From Dehalococcoidales bacterium (GTDB lineage: Bacteria > Chloroflexota > Dehalococcoidia > Dehalococcoidales > UBA5627): a stretch of DNA of 36,909 bases. Shown here one piece after another: positions 20,387 to 28,560 of this stretch. Both the position numbers and the translations under genes were made by a program. The notes beneath the pieces are model-generated. The model saw only the letters and a program-made list of their open reading frames with translations, was not told where the DNA came from and searched no databases. Every line of letters begins with the position of its first letter. The first letter of the stretch is position 1. The stretch spans positions 1 through 36,909 of the forward strand of contig JAQTVR010000001.1 of NCBI GenBank assembly GCA_028706995.1, given 5' to 3'.

Positions 20387-21076
20387 ATGGAACGCAAGTT
20401 TATGAAGTTTGAGCTTAAAGAGGCAAACGAAGAAGAGGGGACATTTGAGGGTTATGCTTCAACGTTTACCGACATCCCGGACTCTTATGGGGATGTGGTC
20501 GATAAAGGGGCATTCAAAAAGACCATCAAAGAGAACAGGGGAAGGATAAAAATACTCTGGAATCACGATGTATTCGAGCCTATCGGAAAGCCTATTGAAT
20601 TATCCGAGGACGAAACAGGGTTATTCGTAAAGGGTAAATTGACACTCGGAGTTCAGAGGGCAAAAGAAGTCCTGGCTCTTATGAAAGACGGGGTTATCAA
20701 TGAGATGTCTATCGGTTATCAGACTATCACTGAGAAGTTTGTAGATAATATCAGACACTTAAAAGAGGTCAAGTTATTTGATGTCTCACCTGTTACCTTT
20801 GCAGCCAATCCCACCGCTCAGGTATTAGACGTTAAAGCCGTAGAAAGGTCATTAAGGAATAAAGATACAGAACCAATAGAGGAAGCTGTTAAATCGCTTC
20901 AGGCACTTCTTGAAAAGGTATCGGTTAAAGAGCCGGAAGAAACCACTCTTGAAACCGAGGCTAATCCGGAAGCCGCAGAAATTGAGGATGTATTGAACGG
21001 AATCCAATCAGAAATAGAGGGCTTCGATATCGAAGAGGCTAACTCAAGAATCGATGCCGCAATAGCAAAATTATAG
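20387..21076 (+). CDS. HK97-family prohead protease
   Basis: A 229-residue protein of the U35 serine protease family that processes the capsid scaffold and major capsid N-terminus. It shows FEGYASTFTDIPDSYGDVVD, the likely catalytic His60 in ILWNHD and the likely catalytic Ser108 in NEMSIGY, then the strand SPVTFAANPTA. The acidic C-terminal tail (from about 160) may act as scaffold. AGGAGG precedes the ATG. It sits directly before the major capsid gene, as is usual. Confidence 0.9.
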   Translation: MERKFMKFELKEANEEEGTFEGYASTFTDIPDSYGDVVDKGAFKKTIKENRGRIKILWNHDVFEPIGKPIELSEDETGLFVKGKLTLGVQRAKEVLALMKDGVINEMSIGYQTITEKFVDNIRHLKEVKLFDVSPVTFAANPTAQVLDVKAVERSLRNKDTEPIEEAVKSLQALLEKVSVKEPEETTLETEANPEAAEIEDVLNGIQSEIEGFDIEEANSRIDAAIAKL

Positions 21077-21086
21077 GAGGAAAACA

Positions 21087-22304
21087 ATGCCGGAAATCAA
21101 AGATTTAACTACTAAAATACAGGACACTTGGGAACAAATGAAAGCCAAGAACGACTCTATTATCGAGGAGTCGAAAGGGACAGTCAAAAAAGTTGAAGAG
21201 TGGAGAGCTGAGGACAGGGCTGAAATTACCAAAATGAACGATGCCCTTGACGGATTAAAGGAAAAGCTCGACAAAATCTCAATGGATAACGAAAGAGCAA
21301 AGCTGGTACTTCCGGGTGAGGAAAGACAGTTATCCGATGAGCAGAAATTCCGCAAGTCCGCTTTTATGAAATATATGAGAGAGGGCAGGGCTGCAATGTC
21401 ACCCGATGAGAAAAAGGCTCTTGTTCAGGACACTTCGGGTCTTTATCTTGTACCGGAAGATATGGAAGCCGAAATTATGCGGGCTGTTGCTCAGATTAAC
21501 ACTATCAGAAATTATTGCCGTGTTAGGAATACCTCTCGTAATGCCGTTAAGGTCAACTCAATCTCCGAAGTTTCTGTCGGATGGGGTAAACTCGAAACAG
21601 GAACAGATATTACCGAATCCACAATGACCCCGACTCAGGACACTATCTATGTTGAAGACCTTTACGGATTAACCAAAGTCGGTGAAGACGAACTGTCCGA
21701 CACTGACGCAAACATTCAGGCTATAATCGCTGATTCCTTTGCAGTAGCCATCGCCAATGCGGAAGCTAAGGCGTTTGCGGTAGGTACTGGACACACCACC
21801 TATTCACAGCCGGATGGTGTCGCTGTTGACGCTACTATTATCGCATCTTATAAAACCAACTGGACAACTGCGGATACGGCTATCCCTGATGATATGCTGA
21901 AAGCGGAGTACTATCTCCCTTCACAGTATAAGAACGGGGCTGCGTGGTTAATGCACTCCAAGACCGAACTTGAACTTAGGCTCTATAAAGAGGCTGTGGC
22001 TAGTGGTTACTATGGTAATTATATGTGGGCACCCGGATTAGCGGGAGCGCCGAATACTTTTGACACCTATCCTGTTATCAGGCAGGACGACATGAATTAT
22101 GCCGATGATGCAACTAAAGGCATAAATGTCATCTTCGGCAACTTCAAACTGGGTTATATGATTGTTGACAGAGCAGGTATCGGTATTCAGAGATTAGACG
22201 AACTCTATGCCGAGGCTGGACTGGTAGGCTTCAAGGTTCACAAGAGAGTCGGCGGCGGTGTTTATCGACCGGCTGCCTTCTGGGGCTTATATAACAATAC
22301 CTAG
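21087..22304 (+). CDS. HK97-fold major capsid protein
   Basis: A 405-residue protein. The first 100 residues form a coiled-coil delta domain (WEQMKAKNDSIIEESKGTVK ...), probably removed by the prohead protease. The body has HK97-family features: GLYLVPEDMEAEIMRAVAQI, VRNTSRNAVKVN, YGLTKVGEDELSDTDANI, FAVGTGHTTYSQPDGV and a C-terminal P-domain strand with RVGGGVYRPAAFWGL. GGAGG lies upstream. A hairpin follows the stop. Confidence 0.92.
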   Translation: MPEIKDLTTKIQDTWEQMKAKNDSIIEESKGTVKKVEEWRAEDRAEITKMNDALDGLKEKLDKISMDNERAKLVLPGEERQLSDEQKFRKSAFMKYMREGRAAMSPDEKKALVQDTSGLYLVPEDMEAEIMRAVAQINTIRNYCRVRNTSRNAVKVNSISEVSVGWGKLETGTDITESTMTPTQDTIYVEDLYGLTKVGEDELSDTDANIQAIIADSFAVAIANAEAKAFAVGTGHTTYSQPDGVAVDATIIASYKTNWTTADTAIPDDMLKAEYYLPSQYKNGAAWLMHSKTELELRLYKEAVASGYYGNYMWAPGLAGAPNTFDTYPVIRQDDMNYADDATKGINVIFGNFKLGYMIVDRAGIGIQRLDELYAEAGLVGFKVHKRVGGGVYRPAAFWGLYNNT

Positions 22305-22318
22305 AAATTAAGGCTTTA

Positions 22319-22342
22319 AGGGGTGAGCCTTTAATCACCCCT
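22319..22342 (+). other. hairpin after the major capsid gene
   Basis: AGGGGTGA-GCCTTTAA-TCACCCCT, a perfect 8-bp stem. No T-run follows, so it is more likely an mRNA 3'-end stabiliser or processing site than a strong terminator. Confidence 0.6.
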
Positions 22343-22362
22343 AAGAAAATTGGAGGGAAATT

Positions 22363-22752
22363 ATGGGACAAACATTAAACGAGCAGGTACTCGATGTCTC
22401 TTTTACTATAACCGATAACGCGACCGAGACAATAGACCTGGCTATACAGTTTAAGGACATAGCCGGTAATGATATAGACCACCCCGTAGCTGCGATGGTT
22501 TATATCACTACTGATGCACACGGCCAGACACTCGCCGCTAACAGCACGGATATATCAGAGATAGCAATTAAGACAGACGGCACGATATTATTCGAGCCTT
22601 CGACTAACGTGATGGCTTACTGCGTATCTGAATCAGACGGAGATTTGGGATTAACAATAACAATGCTCACGGGTAAAACAGTTTATGTCAATGTGGTTAT
22701 GCCTAACGGTGAGGTTGAGACCTGCGCCACTGCTTTGACATATACCGCATAG
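22363..22752 (+). CDS. beta-rich head-region protein, paralogue 1
   Basis: A 129-residue, beta-rich protein. It is clearly paralogous to the next gene over its whole length (start LNEQVLDVSFTI; shared FKDIAGNDIDHPVA, DAHGQTLA, SESDGDL and VVMPNGEVETCATAL). It is probably an immunoglobulin-like domain. Its position directly after the major capsid gene and its high dosage context suggest a capsid decoration or head fibre component; no direct match is recognised. GGAGGG precedes the ATG. Confidence 0.65.
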   Translation: MGQTLNEQVLDVSFTITDNATETIDLAIQFKDIAGNDIDHPVAAMVYITTDAHGQTLAANSTDISEIAIKTDGTILFEPSTNVMAYCVSESDGDLGLTITMLTGKTVYVNVVMPNGEVETCATALTYTA

Positions 22753-22760
22753 GAGGAATT

Positions 22761-23150
22761 ATGGGTTCAACAATATCAGAACAAGTATTAGACGTTGCAT
22801 TTACTGTATCGGATAACGATACCACAACGCCGAACATAGCAATGCAATTCAAGGATGTAGGGGGAAACGACATCGACCATCCTGTTGCGGTTGTGTGCTA
22901 TTTATCTACAGACGCTTATGGTCAGACTTTGGCCGTAGATAGCACTGATACATCTCAAATAGCAATCGGAACGGACGGGACCATACTATACGAACCAGTA
23001 ACGGATATAGCCGCTTACTGTGTATCAGAAACTGACGGAGACCTTGACCTTGAAATCACAGTAGTGGATGGCAAATCCGTGTACTTCAACGTAGTTATGC
23101 CGAACGGTGAAGTCTCAACCTGTGCAACGGCATTATATTACTCAAGTTAG
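22761..23150 (+). CDS. beta-rich head-region protein, paralogue 2
   Basis: 129 residues, the same length as the preceding gene and more than half identical by eye, so the pair arose by tandem duplication and has diverged at the DNA level. The N-terminus MGSTISEQVLDVAFTV and C-terminus VVMPNGEVSTCATAL are the best conserved parts. AGGAGG lies upstream. It is a likely head decoration protein, perhaps forming hetero-oligomers with its paralogue. Confidence 0.65.
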   Translation: MGSTISEQVLDVAFTVSDNDTTTPNIAMQFKDVGGNDIDHPVAVVCYLSTDAYGQTLAVDSTDTSQIAIGTDGTILYEPVTDIAAYCVSETDGDLDLEITVVDGKSVYFNVVMPNGEVSTCATALYYSS

Positions 23151-23160
23151 GAGGTAAAAT

Positions 23161-24108
23161 ATGGGTTCAAACTATAGGTCAATAGATGAATCCGGTAATG
23201 ATATTTTCAACATCGGCGGGGAGTTAAAATTCCTTGCCGGTGGGTCTTTATCGGGTGCCGGGTTCTCATTCAAAGGAACTTGCTACTACGTTGATGGAAC
23301 TGACGGCGATGATGATAATGACGGCTTAACATGGAGTGGAGCAAAGAAAACCATCGCTACCGCCGCTGCTCTCTTAGTAGCAGGAGACACCCTGTTTATC
23401 AAAGGGTCATTTAACGAGGCTGTTGAGGTTGATGTTGCCGGAGTTTCTATTATAGGGGTCGGGACAACGACAAATCAGGCTTTATGGACTGCGCCTGATA
23501 CTACCGCGCCCTGCTTGACTATAAGTGCGGCTGCGGATGTCTTGGTAAGGAATATAAGATTTCGACCGGCCGTAGCTAATGCGGGAATCGAACTTGAAGG
23601 GGCTTCACATCAGGCAACTATCGTAGATTGCCGCTTCCAGGGTAAGGCAAGCTCGAAATGGGGAATTAAGACAGACGGCGCACAGGCTAACGTCAAGATT
23701 CTAAATTGCGAGTTTTACTACCTCAACACCGCAACTCACGGCTGTGCTATTTACGGCCATACCTACACATCTTCAGAGCCTTCAGGGTGGATTATCGACA
23801 ACTGCAAATTCCACTCCAATACCAGACATATCTCGTGCAGAATGAGGCAGTCAATAATCACTAATTCCTACTTCTCAGGTAAGGGCTTGATTGCCGCTGG
23901 GACTATGGCCGCTCCTGATGGCGCTATTGATATTTCAGGCGCTACGGGTGGCTGTAATATCGTCACTAAGAACTTCTTAGGTGGCGATTACTCAACTGCA
24001 TTGTATGTATCGGGAACTGACGATGACTGGGTTGGAAACTTCTCATCTGACGTTGACGAAACTGAGGTTGCTGACAACGGTATAACTATCGCTGTTCCGG
24101 CTGCATAA
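23161..24108 (+). CDS. parallel beta-helix protein, probable head fibre or spike
   Basis: A 315-residue protein. The N-terminal 40 residues (NDIFNIGGELKFLAGGSLSG) resemble trimeric anchor sequences of phage head fibres and spikes. The rest looks like a right-handed parallel beta-helix of the pectate-lyase type: YVDGTDGDDDNDGLTWSGAK, GDTLFIKGSF, VSIIGVGTTT, VRNIRFRPA, ATIVDCRFQG, VKILNCEFYY, WIIDNCKFHS and IITNSYFSG form successive rungs. Catalytic residues cannot be assigned. It lies between capsid and connector genes, unlike tail spikes, so attachment to the capsid is likely. Confidence 0.7.
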   Translation: MGSNYRSIDESGNDIFNIGGELKFLAGGSLSGAGFSFKGTCYYVDGTDGDDDNDGLTWSGAKKTIATAAALLVAGDTLFIKGSFNEAVEVDVAGVSIIGVGTTTNQALWTAPDTTAPCLTISAAADVLVRNIRFRPAVANAGIELEGASHQATIVDCRFQGKASSKWGIKTDGAQANVKILNCEFYYLNTATHGCAIYGHTYTSSEPSGWIIDNCKFHSNTRHISCRMRQSIITNSYFSGKGLIAAGTMAAPDGAIDISGATGGCNIVTKNFLGGDYSTALYVSGTDDDWVGNFSSDVDETEVADNGITIAVPAA

Positions 24109-24123
24109 ATTAACCCGTAAGGG

Positions 24124-24179
24124 CGTACCCCCTGTCAGAGTTAATCTCCTTTGCTCAGCAGGGGGTACGTTAATAAGGA
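24124..24179 (+). other. long hairpin between the head and connector modules
   Basis: CGTACCCCCTG pairs perfectly with CAGGGGGTACG (11 bp), enclosing 34 nt. No T-run follows. It could lower or stabilise expression across the junction from the capsid genes to the connector genes. Confidence 0.7.
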
Positions 24180-24186
24180 GGAATAA

Positions 24187-24348
24187 ATGAGAGTCAGAAT
24201 ATTAAAACCATTTTATCACGCAAGAAAGAAAATAGCCTACAAGCCAAACGAAATCGTGGATGCCAAAAAGGACGAAGCGGAATTATGGATGCATCACGGG
24301 ATGGCTATGCAGGACAAATCGGTAGAAGTCCCTGAACGGAAGGGGTAG
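24187..24348 (+). CDS. small conserved-type head-tail region protein
   Basis: 53 residues, starting MRVRILKPFYHARKKIAYKP and ending in a basic tail. The pattern (KPFxxxxxxYKPNEIVD ... AELWMHHGMA) is that of the short proteins often found between capsid and connector genes in siphoviruses, like small SH3-like domains; the function is unknown. AAGGAGG precedes the ATG. The gene is placed directly before the adaptor. Confidence 0.65.
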   Translation: MRVRILKPFYHARKKIAYKPNEIVDAKKDEAELWMHHGMAMQDKSVEVPERKG

Positions 24349-24351
24349 ATT

Positions 24352-25332
24352 ATGAGTTTATCAGCAACAGCATTAGTAACATTAAATCAGGCTAGGAATT
24401 TTATACAGTCAAACCCCGCCTCAACTCAAATAGTATCGGCTGAATATGTCGGTATGGGAGACGGCGGGACGAAGACATTTACACTTGACCATACCCCTGT
24501 CAGTGGTTCATTGCAATTATATGTCAATGGCACGCTGAAGGTTGAAGATACAGATTTCACTTTGTCAACAGCAACTATTACATTCGGAACAGCTCCGGCA
24601 TTAAATCAACCAGTTACGGCTTCTTATGTTTACACCGCCACAGCAGATTCATTCGAGGATATGGAAGATGACTTAATTGAATTCTTAATCAATGCGGCTA
24701 CAAAGAAAGCAGAGGATTACACTGGGAGGGCTTTTGTCCAGAGGTCGAATACTGATTATATCAACGGAGACGGCACAGATACTTTAAGGCTTCAAAGGTT
24801 ACCCATAACCACTATAACATCGGTTTCCTATCGCAGGGTGGTTGGAAAGACGGGAGACGGCTCTACAACGGCATTCAGCCTCGGTTATACACCCAAAACA
24901 AACTCATTAAAAGTATATCTTGATGGTACTTTGCAGAGTTCTGGTTATACCTTATCAAGCCAGACCGTTACGTTTACGTCTGCTCCTTCGGACGGGCAGA
25001 AAATTATATTCAGGTTTGAGGTTAGCCTTGACCTATCCGATGACTACGAAGAGAAGCTACACATCGGAAGATTAGTCGGTTCGTGGTTGGAAGATTACGA
25101 ATACATAGTAACTTACACGGCAGGGTATGAATCGACTGTAGCCGCAACTCAGGCATTAGTACCCGATGCGGTAATGGCTGTTCTGTCTGCGGTCAAATAT
25201 TGGTATGAGAACCGAATGGGTCTCAAATCAGAATCAATCACAGGGTTAAGCTCTACCGATTACGGGGTTATCGGGGAACTTCCCGAAGTGTCGAAGAAGT
25301 TTCTGTCATCTTTAAACAGGAATCTGATATGA
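24352..25332 (+). CDS. head-tail connector/adaptor with two inserted beta domains
   Basis: A 326-residue protein. The helical adaptor parts (LVTLNQARNFIQ near the start; FEDMEDDLIEFLINAATKKA in the middle; VPDAVMAVLSAVKYWYENRM near the end) match HK97 gp6-like connectors. Between them lie two copies of a beta domain, about 35-100 (GDGGTKTFTLDHTPVSGSLQ) and about 165-225 (GDGSTTAFSLGYTPKTNSLK), each with the order GDG-T-F-L-YTP-L-YV-G. Typical gp6-like adaptors have about 100-200 residues, so this one is enlarged by these insertions, which may face outward from the neck. Confidence 0.75.
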   Translation: MSLSATALVTLNQARNFIQSNPASTQIVSAEYVGMGDGGTKTFTLDHTPVSGSLQLYVNGTLKVEDTDFTLSTATITFGTAPALNQPVTASYVYTATADSFEDMEDDLIEFLINAATKKAEDYTGRAFVQRSNTDYINGDGTDTLRLQRLPITTITSVSYRRVVGKTGDGSTTAFSLGYTPKTNSLKVYLDGTLQSSGYTLSSQTVTFTSAPSDGQKIIFRFEVSLDLSDDYEEKLHIGRLVGSWLEDYEYIVTYTAGYESTVAATQALVPDAVMAVLSAVKYWYENRMGLKSESITGLSSTDYGVIGELPEVSKKFLSSLNRNLI

Positions 25333-25622
25333 ACTTAAACGATATAGTACAGCTTGAAACAAGAACAACCGTACAGACCGCCACGGGGCAGACCGAGGTA
25401 TGGAAGCCTGTACAACGTCTTTACGCCCGTGTAGTCCCGTTAAGCGTCCAGACAAGGGCATCGTATCAACAGCTCAACTCCAAAGTTTCTTATCAGGTGG
25501 TTATCAAAGGGACTATAACACTGGATTCCGATTACAGATTTAAGTGGAAGGATAAGACCTTAACTCCTGCCGAGCCTCCGAAGTATATCAAGGAAACGAC
25601 CGTGATTATGGTGAATGAATGA
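25329..25622 (+). CDS. head-tail joining (head closure) protein
   Basis: A 97-residue protein of the head-tail joining family (SPP1 gp16-like). It has an N-terminal strand (DIVQLETRTTVQTATGQTEV), W and YARVVPLS, then SYQVVIKGTITLDSDYRFKW. It closes the portal channel after packaging. It overlaps the adaptor gene by four bases. Confidence 0.75.
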   Translation: MNLNDIVQLETRTTVQTATGQTEVWKPVQRLYARVVPLSVQTRASYQQLNSKVSYQVVIKGTITLDSDYRFKWKDKTLTPAEPPKYIKETTVIMVNE

Positions 25623-26029
25623 GTATAAAAATAGTCAGCAAAATACCAGAAGCGAAATCCAAGATAAAATCAGAAGCATTTGCTCGTATGGTTAAGGCTG
25701 TAAACGCTGTCAGGAATGAGACGCTTGAAACCTTATCTGGCAGCAGGTCGGGAAGAACCTACTTTGTACCGGGAACTATGACAACTTATACCGCATCATC
25801 TCCCGGGGAACCGCCCGCAGTGGCTACAGGGGAGTTAAAGGGGTCAGTTAAAACCTCTATTGAACAAGCAGGATTAAATATTATTGGTTACGTTGGGAGC
25901 GGGATTGATTACGCACCCTGTCTTGAATTCGGAACCAAAAAGATGTCTCCGCGCCCCTGGTTAAAACCTTCCTTCGAAAAGTCAGAGCCGAAACTAAGAG
26001 ATATATTAGGTGGGAAATGGCAGATTTAG
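25619..26029 (+). CDS. HK97 gp10-like neck/tail-completion protein
   Basis: A 136-residue protein. It has an N-terminal helix, then GRTYFVPGTMTTYTASSPGE and PAVATGELKGSV, and the C-terminal YAPCLEFGTKKMSPRPWLKP characteristic of the HK97 gp10 family. It acts at the head-tail interface or in tail completion. It overlaps both neighbours. Confidence 0.82.
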   Translation: MSIKIVSKIPEAKSKIKSEAFARMVKAVNAVRNETLETLSGSRSGRTYFVPGTMTTYTASSPGEPPAVATGELKGSVKTSIEQAGLNIIGYVGSGIDYAPCLEFGTKKMSPRPWLKPSFEKSEPKLRDILGGKWQI

Positions 26030-26457
26030 ATATTCAAAACAGTTTAATAACGGCTATTTATAACAGATTGACTACAGATACCACGTTAAAATCTTTAATG
26101 GGCGGTACAGTCAGGTTGTATCATACGTGGGCTGAAACCGATGCTGTATTCCCTTATCTTGTACACAGAATAGATATGGCTAATGTTGCCGACTGGTGTC
26201 CTGTTAGAAGGTGTACTTATTATCTCGACATCTGGTCGGACTCTCCCAATGCAAGCGAATGTTTATCCATCAGGAAGCAGATTATGGCTTTACTGGATGA
26301 TTACCATTCTTCAACAGATGAAACCACTGAATACTTTATATGGATTCAGACAGATGGATTCATTCCGGAGCAGGAGGAGGGTATATGGCATTACGCTTTA
26401 CAGTTTAATCTTAAATTCGTTAGAGATAGTCAAATAGGCACTTTATTATATAGATAA
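26017..26457 (+). CDS. tail terminator-like protein (DUF3168/gp17 type)
   Basis: A 146-residue protein: helix at the N-terminus (IQNSLITAIYNRLTTDTTLK), then VRLYHTWAETDAVFPYLVHR and TYYLDIWSDSPNASECLSIR, the layout of tail terminator proteins that cap the tail tube and join it to the head. Its place between the gp10-like gene and the tail-tube genes fits. It starts inside the previous gene. Confidence 0.78.
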   Translation: MADLDIQNSLITAIYNRLTTDTTLKSLMGGTVRLYHTWAETDAVFPYLVHRIDMANVADWCPVRRCTYYLDIWSDSPNASECLSIRKQIMALLDDYHSSTDETTEYFIWIQTDGFIPEQEEGIWHYALQFNLKFVRDSQIGTLLYR

Positions 26458-26474
26458 TTTATAGGAGGAATACT

Positions 26475-26906
26475 ATGGCAGCTAGTGCGGCAATTTCAGG
26501 GTTTGGAACTCTACTCAACTGGGACACGGCGGACATCGCAGAATTGACTTCTATTTCGGGGCCGTCAGAGACAGCGAACACAATCGATGTTACCTCACAC
26601 GACTCGGATGATACCTATGCCGAATTCGTGGCGGGTATAAGGGACGGCGGGGAAATATCATTTGACGGGAACGTGATTACAACCGACACAAATGGTCAAA
26701 TCGCAATGCACACCGATTTCCAGGCAGGCTCAAAGAAAGCGTTTATAATCAAACTCCCCGGATGGGTTTCGTCTTCACACGAATACCCGCAGATTACGGG
26801 TTATGGAATAGTAACCGCTTTCGGTATGAACTTCCCCTTTGATGACAAGGTGAGTTTTTCAGCCACAATTAAAGTAACCGGTAAACCGACTTTAACAGTA
26901 TCGTAG
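26475..26906 (+). CDS. major tail tube protein, paralogue 1
   Basis: A 143-residue protein with FGTLLNWDTADIAELTSISG, TIDVTSHDSDDTYAEFVAG and RDGGEISFDGN, the usual signature of siphovirus major tail proteins that polymerise into the tube. It is paralogous to the next gene over its full length. AGGAGG lies upstream of the ATG. Confidence 0.88.
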   Translation: MAASAAISGFGTLLNWDTADIAELTSISGPSETANTIDVTSHDSDDTYAEFVAGIRDGGEISFDGNVITTDTNGQIAMHTDFQAGSKKAFIIKLPGWVSSSHEYPQITGYGIVTAFGMNFPFDDKVSFSATIKVTGKPTLTVS

Positions 26907-26915
26907 GAGGATATT

Positions 26916-27644
26916 ATGACAGCATCAGCAGGAACTTCGGCATTTGGTACATTCCTTTTTTGGAATGGTGCTAAGGTGCTTGAATTATCAAACATATCGG
27001 GGCCATCGGAAACCCGCAACACTATTGACGTAACCTCCCACGATTCCGATGACACGTACTCCGAGTTTATTGCCGGAGTAGGGGATGGCGGGGAGATTTC
27101 ACTCGAAGGGAACTTAATCACCACAGACTCAGCGGGGCAAGTCGCTTTTCATACCGACCTGCAAGCCGGAACTAAACGGACAGGCTTTATTGTCTTACCG
27201 ATGGCGCTGGGAAAGGCTTTTACTTTTACAGGTATGGGTTCGGGCTTTTCAGGCTCTTATCCTTATGATGACAAGGCATCCGTTTCGGGGACTGTTAAGG
27301 TCTCAGGAAAACCGACTTATCTAACCACACAATCAACAGGAATCTCAGCCTTAGCTGGTATAGAGGAAACCGATACATCTGCTTTGTCTCTGAATGAAGT
27401 GGTGGCGGCGGGTACTTATGCTTATACCTGCACGGTAGATACGGCTTCGTCTTGGGTCAAATTAACAGTAACGGCGGCTTCTCATACTATATACGTCAAC
27501 GGGACGGCTCAAACCACCACTGTACAGGGCGGGGAAATCGCTCTCGGTGCAGCGGGTACTACAACTGAAATTACTATCTTAGTTTATGAATCTAATAAAG
27601 CGCCGAGAATCTACACCTTATCAGTAACCAGACCGGCGGCTTAG
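26916..27644 (+). CDS. major tail tube protein, paralogue 2 with C-terminal cadherin-like domain
   Basis: A 242-residue protein. The first 145 residues are homologous to the preceding tail tube protein (SNISGPSETRNTIDVTSHDS). The extra C-terminal 90 residues (ALSLNEVVAAGTYAYTCTVD ... ASHTIYVNGTAQ ... RIYTLSVTRP) resemble a cadherin-like beta-sandwich, a surface domain often added to tail tubes. One paralogue may form the tube and the other decorate it or mark a special ring. AGGAGG precedes the start. Confidence 0.82.
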   Translation: MTASAGTSAFGTFLFWNGAKVLELSNISGPSETRNTIDVTSHDSDDTYSEFIAGVGDGGEISLEGNLITTDSAGQVAFHTDLQAGTKRTGFIVLPMALGKAFTFTGMGSGFSGSYPYDDKASVSGTVKVSGKPTYLTTQSTGISALAGIEETDTSALSLNEVVAAGTYAYTCTVDTASSWVKLTVTAASHTIYVNGTAQTTTVQGGEIALGAAGTTTEITILVYESNKAPRIYTLSVTRPAA

Positions 27645-27665
27645 TTTAATTAAAAAGGAGAAGAT

Positions 27666-27932
27666 ATGATTAGTAATAGTTCTGTTTTAGCAGAAAAAAT
27701 ATGCAAGGCTTTGAATATCCCGTTCTCAGCGATTAGGCGTGTACATATTGAAGCGGACTATGATAGTGTTGCTATTTTGGAGATAGAAAAGATTATTACG
27801 GTAGATGAGGGTGAAGCTATTGTTAAGGTTCTTGAAGAATACGAATTACGACCTATTGAGAAATCTCTTGAAGTTGAAGAGGCTAAACCAGAAGATGGTT
27901 ATAAAACCTATAAAATAAAGGAGAAGATATGA
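27666..27932 (+). CDS. hypothetical tail-region protein
   Basis: An 88-residue alpha/beta protein (SAIRRVHIEADYDSVAILEI ... GEAIVKVLEEY), without recognised family, ending in a Lys/Glu-rich tail. It sits between the tail tube and chaperone genes and overlaps the chaperone start by four bases. Confidence 0.6.
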   Translation: MISNSSVLAEKICKALNIPFSAIRRVHIEADYDSVAILEIEKIITVDEGEAIVKVLEEYELRPIEKSLEVEEAKPEDGYKTYKIKEKI

Positions 27933-28261
27933 ACAAAGTAAAACCGGAAGTAAAAATCACACTTGATAAAGAAAGAACACTCAAACTCGACCTGAATGCG
28001 ATGGTAGCCTTCGAAGATGCTACGGGTAAATCGCTATTCGGTTTTAAGGCTAATAATATCTCGTCAAAAGACATCAGGGCTTTGTTGTGGTCGTGTCTAA
28101 TAAGAGACGATAAAGCCTTGACATTGGAGCAGGTCGGGGAACTGGTAACCTTTGACAATATGGGGCTTATCTCCGAAAAAATACAGGAGATATTCGATGC
28201 TTCAATGCCGGAGGGCAAAGAGGATGATACCCCTTTACCGGAGAGCCTCCCGACTGGATAG
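27929..28261 (+). CDS. tail assembly chaperone G
   Basis: A 110-residue protein, the zero-frame product of the chaperone pair. It has DLNAMVAFEDATGKSLFGFK, then DIRALLWSCLIRDDKALTLE and a helical end, a common pattern for phage tail chaperones (DUF-type G proteins). It covers hydrophobic parts of the tape measure protein during tail assembly. It is made in excess over the frameshifted GT form, which shares its first 103 residues. Confidence 0.8.
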   Translation: MNKVKPEVKITLDKERTLKLDLNAMVAFEDATGKSLFGFKANNISSKDIRALLWSCLIRDDKALTLEQVGELVTFDNMGLISEKIQEIFDASMPEGKEDDTPLPESLPTG

Positions 28262-28560
28262 ATATATGGTCATTCGGGAGGTATAACCTCGAACTTTCAG
28301 AGTACGAATTCTGGAGATTGACGTTAAAAGAATTCAACGCATTATCGGAACGATATAAGGACGCAGAAAGCCGTCTTGATTACAGGGCGGCTTTAATTTG
28401 CACAGTTTTAGCTGAAATCAATCGGGACAGAAAGAAACGGCCTAAACCATTCAAACCTGATGATTTTATGCCACAGAAACCAAAGAAGAAGTTAAAATCT
28501 GAACAGATGGATAAATCACTCGAAGTAATAACCCAGATGATGGGTGGAGAGATAACGTAA
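27929..28560 (+). CDS. tail assembly chaperone GT, made by -1 frameshift
   Basis: The -1 frame after the slippery site at 28231-28237 continues without interruption to 28560 and reads ...TGEPPDWIDIWSFGRYNLEL, then a helical basic region (AALICTVLAEINRDRKKRPK). The product has about 210 residues: 103 from the G frame and 107 from the T frame. The T frame lacks its own good start and ribosome binding site, as expected. It is the standard siphovirus arrangement just before the tape measure gene, whose ATG overlaps the GT stop. Confidence 0.85.
28231..28237 (+). promoter_or_regulatory. programmed -1 ribosomal frameshift site
   Basis: CCCTTTA lies in the correct phase (C CCT TTA), fulfilling X XXY YYZ with both triplets homopolymeric. 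The zero frame ends at 28261, and the -1 frame opens only at 28228, just upstream of the heptamer, so a slip here is the only economical way to make GT. Confidence 0.85.
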
